Shown one piece after another: positions 42,153-45,378 of a DNA stretch of 45,378 nt. This DNA comes from Rubritalea marina DSM 17716. GTDB lineage: Bacteria > Verrucomicrobiota > Verrucomicrobiia > Verrucomicrobiales > Akkermansiaceae. A program made the translations under genes and the position numbers. Position 1 is the stretch's first letter, and each line of letters begins with the position of its first letter. The notes under the pieces were generated by a model. It made no database searches. It saw only the letters and a program-made list of their open reading frames with translations, and was not told where the DNA came from. Location: the NCBI RefSeq assembly GCF_000378105.1, contig NZ_KB899267.1:1-45378 (forward strand), written 5' to 3'.

Positions 42153-43646
42153 TTAACGGCGTCGCTTTGATCGACTGCCATGCTTTTGGTACACCTGCTG
42201 CGCTTCAGCTCGAGCATCCGGATTTGCTCGCACAGCACGAATCTGCTGCTGCGCCTTTTTATATGCCTCCGCGTGCACTACCAACGGCGCAGGGTAATCC
42301 ACCCCTATCACGCAACCACAAAATTGCTGCTCAAGCTCCGGCATCAGCTCAGGCTGCGCCAAATAAGTACTGGGCACATTGGCCAGCTCAGGCACCCACT
42401 TGCGAATAAACACACCTTCGGGATCCTGATCTTCCACCTGCTTGATCGGGCTGTACACCCGCACACTATTGATTCCTGTCGTGCCGCTCTGCATCTGCAC
42501 CTGGCTCCAGTGAATCCCCGGCTCATAGTCCACAAAGTAGCGTGCTAAAACGATGCCTGTGGCTCGCCAATCCAACCACAAATGGTAACTAGCGAAAGAC
42601 ATCACCATCGCCCGCATACGAAAATTGAGCCACCCCGTAGCTCGCAACGCCCTCATGCATGCATCCACCATAGGGTAGCCAGTGCGGCCCTCTGCCCAAG
42701 CTTCTAACCACTCCACATGATCGCCTCTCAACCCATCATAGGCCCGTGCGATATTCACCACATCAATATCCCACTGATCCTCCATCTTCTGCATGAAATG
42801 GCAATGCCAGCGCAAACGCGAAAGATACGAACGCACACTACCCTTCCAAAGTGTCACCGTCCCCTTCGCCACTGTTTCCTTATTGATCGATCGATAACGA
42901 GCTCTACCAATCTGGTAAGCATGCCTCACAGAAATAGCACCGTAACTCAGGTAGGGGCTGATACGACTACATGCATCATATCCCGTCACCGGACTACTCA
43001 TCGCCGTCCGATACTCCATCCCCCTCTCATGCAGGAAACTATCGAGCAAATCGTGCGCCTGTGACTCACCGCCCACTTGACGTTCAGTCATCTCACGAGC
43101 CTTGAGCCCCAGAGCCTCCGGATTCAGAACATCCCCCATGAAATTGGTAGTCGGCGAACTCAAGCGCTCTGGGACAGCGTAGGCGGGCTCATCCATCCGC
43201 TCTCGCCACTGATCCGCCCATCCATCGCGATTCCGCAAACGCCGCACCACACCATTTTGATAAAACTCCTGCCACTCTACCCCCTGAGCACCCGCCCACT
43301 CTGCCACCCTGAGATCTCTAGCAAAAGTCAGCGCATTACCATTCTCTTCATGCGCCCAGAGCTTAGTCACCCCGAAGTGCTTACGAATTTGCTCAAACAC
43401 CCGCAGCACTTCGCCCTGCAAAATCAACAATGTCCCCCCCAGCGCCTCAATATTCTGCCGCAACTCTATAAGGCATTCATTGATGAATCTGAGGTGACAA
43501 ACATCAAAATCAGGCGCCTCGTACACCAAAGGCTCATACACATAGACGCCCAGCATCTGCTCGCCAGCCGCACATCGCGCTGCCACTTCGTGCAGCACAC
43601 GGTGGTCACATACCCGCAGGTCCCTCTTAAACCAAACTAAATGCAT
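42153..43646 (-). CDS. Photolyase/cryptochrome-family flavoprotein
   Basis: A 497-aa protein with an N-terminal photolyase alpha/beta domain (MHLVWFKRDLRVCDHRVLHE) and a FAD-binding helical domain, including SRISPYLSYGAISVRHAYQ, GRTGYPMVDACMRALRATGW and NFRMRAMVMSFASYHLWLDW. The family repairs CPD lesions in light or senses blue light. The FAD-proximal loop is YEPGIHWSQVQMQSGTTG (374-391) in place of the NxxWQWA-type loop of typical CPD photolyases, a variant group with unclear function. The C-terminal tail is basic (RSKRRR). It is second in a two-gene operon, 15 bases after the PhrB-type gene. Confidence 0.85.
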   Translation of the reverse strand: MHLVWFKRDLRVCDHRVLHEVAARCAAGEQMLGVYVYEPLVYEAPDFDVCHLRFINECLIELRQNIEALGGTLLILQGEVLRVFEQIRKHFGVTKLWAHEENGNALTFARDLRVAEWAGAQGVEWQEFYQNGVVRRLRNRDGWADQWRERMDEPAYAVPERLSSPTTNFMGDVLNPEALGLKAREMTERQVGGESQAHDLLDSFLHERGMEYRTAMSSPVTGYDACSRISPYLSYGAISVRHAYQIGRARYRSINKETVAKGTVTLWKGSVRSYLSRLRWHCHFMQKMEDQWDIDVVNIARAYDGLRGDHVEWLEAWAEGRTGYPMVDACMRALRATGWLNFRMRAMVMSFASYHLWLDWRATGIVLARYFVDYEPGIHWSQVQMQSGTTGINSVRVYSPIKQVEDQDPEGVFIRKWVPELANVPSTYLAQPELMPELEQQFCGCVIGVDYPAPLVVHAEAYKKAQQQIRAVRANPDARAEAQQVYQKHGSRSKRRR

Positions 43647-43661
43647 GCCGCGCCAATTGTT

Positions 43662-45170
43662 CTACAATAAGTAACCTCCATCCCAGCGTTCTCCACGACG
43701 CATCGTCTCACGAAAAGCCAGAGCCCGCTCATGATGCTCCGCAAGCTTCGCCGACCCCATGCGATCCAGATGCCCCAACATCATCTTCATCCTAAAATTA
43801 CCAGCAAAGAAGTCACGGTGATCATCGAGAAAACTCCAGAACAATGCATCCCAAACTGCATTCCACGATCCATTCGCGTAATCTGACATCTTCTTCAAAT
43901 AGTTAGATCCTGATAGGTAGGGTTTTGTCACCATGAAGCCACCGCTGGCAAACTGGCTCATACCATAGACATTCGGTACCATCACCCAATCATAGGCATC
44001 AACAAACATCTCCATAAACCAAGTATAAACGGCGTCTGGCTTAATCCGCATCATCATGAAAAAACTTCCCAATACCATCAGGCGCTCGATGTGGTGCGCA
44101 TAGCCTTCCTCTTGCACTTTACGAATCACCAAATCCAACGGTTCCAAACCAGTTTCACCTTTCCACACCGACTCCGGAATTTCTTCGTCAAATCCCCAAA
44201 AATTTTGCGCGCGCATCCAGCGTCCATGGCACTCATAAACTAATGCGGTGAACTCGCGCCAGCCAATCACTTGGCGCACAAAACCCTCCAGGTCATTGAG
44301 CGGGATCTCGCGATCCATGGCGAATGTCATGGCTCGATCCACCACCTGACCAGGCTCCAACAAACCAATATTCATGATTGGCGTTAGAACACTATGATAG
44401 AGAAAGTCACCTCGTGTGCTGAGAGCATCCTCATAGGTACCAAACCCCAAAAACCGCTGTTCTAAAAATTGCTCCAGCCACTCTATCGCTCCTGCATGAG
44501 TGATCGGGTATCGTAACTCCAAACAATCCTCAGAACCTCTATCCCACAGCCCTCTTGCTCGCAATTCCTGACACGCATTCTCGATCCAGCGCTGCTCCTC
44601 CACCCCGTGAATCGCCTTTGGTTCCTGCGGCACCAGAGCCGATTTCGGCAGTTTTTTACGATTCGCATCATCAAAGCTCCACTTGCCACCCACTGGACTG
44701 CCATCCGCTTCGAGCAAGAGCCCCATACGCTTGCGCTGCGCCTCATAAAACGTCTTCATGAAAGGCTTCTTACCGTCAGAAAAAAACTCCATCCCCCAAT
44801 TATAGGGAGTCACAAAGCCAGGTGAATCAAGCCATCGCAGCTCAAGATCTCGACGCTCGCAAAACTCCAACAACTCGCGCTCCAACAAATCATCATAGAG
44901 CCGACAAACCACAAGCTCAGAGGCATCGTGAGGCACCCCATCCAACTCGGCTACACGGCTGAGCTCCCTCCCCCTCGACTGCCACTCCGCCACATACGCC
45001 AGCACTGAAGCCTTCACCAACAAAAGGCGCTGAAAATGCGGATTCATCACCCACTGGCCTTTCCCCTCGTATAACCAAGAGGAATCCACCAACACACAAG
45101 ACAGTTCACCCTCTAGCAGGGGATGATGCGAAAATAATTGATGAGGAAAAATAATGCCGTAACAAGCCAC
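43662..45170 (-). CDS. PhrB-type photolyase/cryptochrome homologue lacking Fe-S cysteines
   Basis: A 502-aa protein of the FeS-BCP/CryPro lineage, seen in GYAHHIERLMVLGSFFMM (356-373), VDAYDWVMVPNVYGMSQF (390-407) and GGFMVTKPYLSGSNYLKK (410-427). Known PhrB proteins then have YCxxC and a later Cys that hold a 4Fe-4S cluster. Here the place reads YANGSWNAVWDALFW (431-445) with Ala432 and Ser435, and the loop with the third Cys is absent, so no cluster is expected. FAD binding should remain. The start is GTG, and no ATG lies upstream in frame. It is first in the operon with the gene at 42153. Known PhrB repairs (6-4) lesions, but the role of this variant is open. Confidence 0.82.
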   Translation of the reverse strand: MACYGIIFPHQLFSHHPLLEGELSCVLVDSSWLYEGKGQWVMNPHFQRLLLVKASVLAYVAEWQSRGRELSRVAELDGVPHDASELVVCRLYDDLLERELLEFCERRDLELRWLDSPGFVTPYNWGMEFFSDGKKPFMKTFYEAQRKRMGLLLEADGSPVGGKWSFDDANRKKLPKSALVPQEPKAIHGVEEQRWIENACQELRARGLWDRGSEDCLELRYPITHAGAIEWLEQFLEQRFLGFGTYEDALSTRGDFLYHSVLTPIMNIGLLEPGQVVDRAMTFAMDREIPLNDLEGFVRQVIGWREFTALVYECHGRWMRAQNFWGFDEEIPESVWKGETGLEPLDLVIRKVQEEGYAHHIERLMVLGSFFMMMRIKPDAVYTWFMEMFVDAYDWVMVPNVYGMSQFASGGFMVTKPYLSGSNYLKKMSDYANGSWNAVWDALFWSFLDDHRDFFAGNFRMKMMLGHLDRMGSAKLAEHHERALAFRETMRRGERWDGGYLL

Positions 45171-45302
45171 AAAAATAGAATGACACCACTCTACAGAGAG
45201 TCAACCTGATCAGCACGAAACCCTCTAACAACGAGACACCCCACATTGTCATACGCATCCACTTTCTTTTCTTATATTAGACAGACTAAATACAGAGGAT
45301 CG

Positions 45303-45332
45303 TTGATTCCATGCACTCTCCCGTGCTACAAT
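45303..45332 (+). promoter_or_regulatory. Candidate sigma70 promoter near the right edge
   Basis: TTGATT (45303-45308), an 18-base spacer and TACAAT (45327-45332) match a plus-strand sigma70-type promoter. The expected transcription start lies at or next to the ATG at 45340, which would give a leaderless or nearly leaderless message. The rest of the 45171-45378 stretch shows no other gene. Confidence 0.4.
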
Positions 45333-45339
45333 CCTTTCT

Positions 45340-45378
45340 ATGTCCTCCCCCAGAACACTCGCTCCTTGGCTTGGCAAG
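45340..45378 (+). CDS. Possible start of a plus-strand gene, cut by window edge
   Basis: ATG at 45340 opens a frame MSSPRTLAPWLGK that runs off the window after 13 codons. An alternative frame from ATG 45311 is also open to the edge, so which is real cannot be decided. A promoter-like pair lies just upstream. No function can be assigned. Confidence 0.2.
   Translation, partial: MSSPRTLAPWLGK

Noticed and set aside
43077-43640. Plus-strand 187-codon open frame
   Set aside because: It is antisense to the photolyase gene. It contains Pro/His/Leu-rich sequence typical of a reverse-strand shadow.
1-45378. CRISPR arrays, tRNA or rRNA genes
   Set aside because: I saw no regularly spaced direct repeats, no tRNA-like cloverleaf and no rRNA segment in the gaps I read.

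Overview
The window is a chromosomal segment whose gene content fits a marine, Gram-negative member of the Verrucomicrobiota (PVC superphylum). This assignment is an inference from family resemblance: a secreted 3D-domain protein, an exbB-exbD-exbD-TPR cluster, a membrane PIN/TRAM protein, many starts without a Shine-Dalgarno site, and a sulfotransferase-rich polysaccharide locus. No rRNA, tRNA or CRISPR array was recognised.

Region 1 (1-1360) is an accessory junction. The left edge is an IS3-family element (IS407-like) cut by the window edge, with a -1 frameshift signal between its two orfs. It is inserted in a decayed NAD-dependent epimerase gene. An unassigned stretch with a long perfect inverted repeat follows.

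Region 2 (1360-30082) is a large exopolysaccharide or capsule locus, entirely on the minus strand, so transcription runs right to left. Reading that way it holds a secreted GH36-like alpha-galactosidase, an O-antigen ligase/polymerase, an outer-membrane beta-barrel, a secreted protein of unknown function, a short SLBB export protein, a Wzc-type chain-length tyrosine kinase and a nucleotide-sugar epimerase. Then come an ABC half-transporter (likely flippase), a hexapeptide acetyltransferase, seven glycosyltransferases, a membrane acyltransferase, two sulfotransferases, a second ligase/polymerase, a coupled DCC/HTTM pair and an OafA-like acyltransferase with an SGNH domain. Together they predict a heteropolymer that is acylated and sulfated, polymerised in the periplasm and exported through an outer-membrane complex. 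No Wzx flippase and no initiating polyprenyl-phosphate sugar transferase is present in the window.

Region 3 (30250-39837, minus strand) is housekeeping and envelope: a PIN/TRAM membrane protein, then an exbB-exbD-exbD-TPR-secreted protein cluster ending in a clear terminator, then endonuclease III, a secreted 3D-domain protein with its own terminator, and an SDR oxidoreductase.

Region 4 (39904-42123, plus strand) is an overlapping pxpB-pxpC-pxpA operon for 5-oxoproline hydrolysis. Region 5 (42153-45170, minus strand) is a two-gene photolyase/cryptochrome operon whose first gene is a PhrB-type homologue that lacks the usual Fe-S cysteines. The right edge (45171-45378) may carry a promoter and the first codons of a plus-strand gene.
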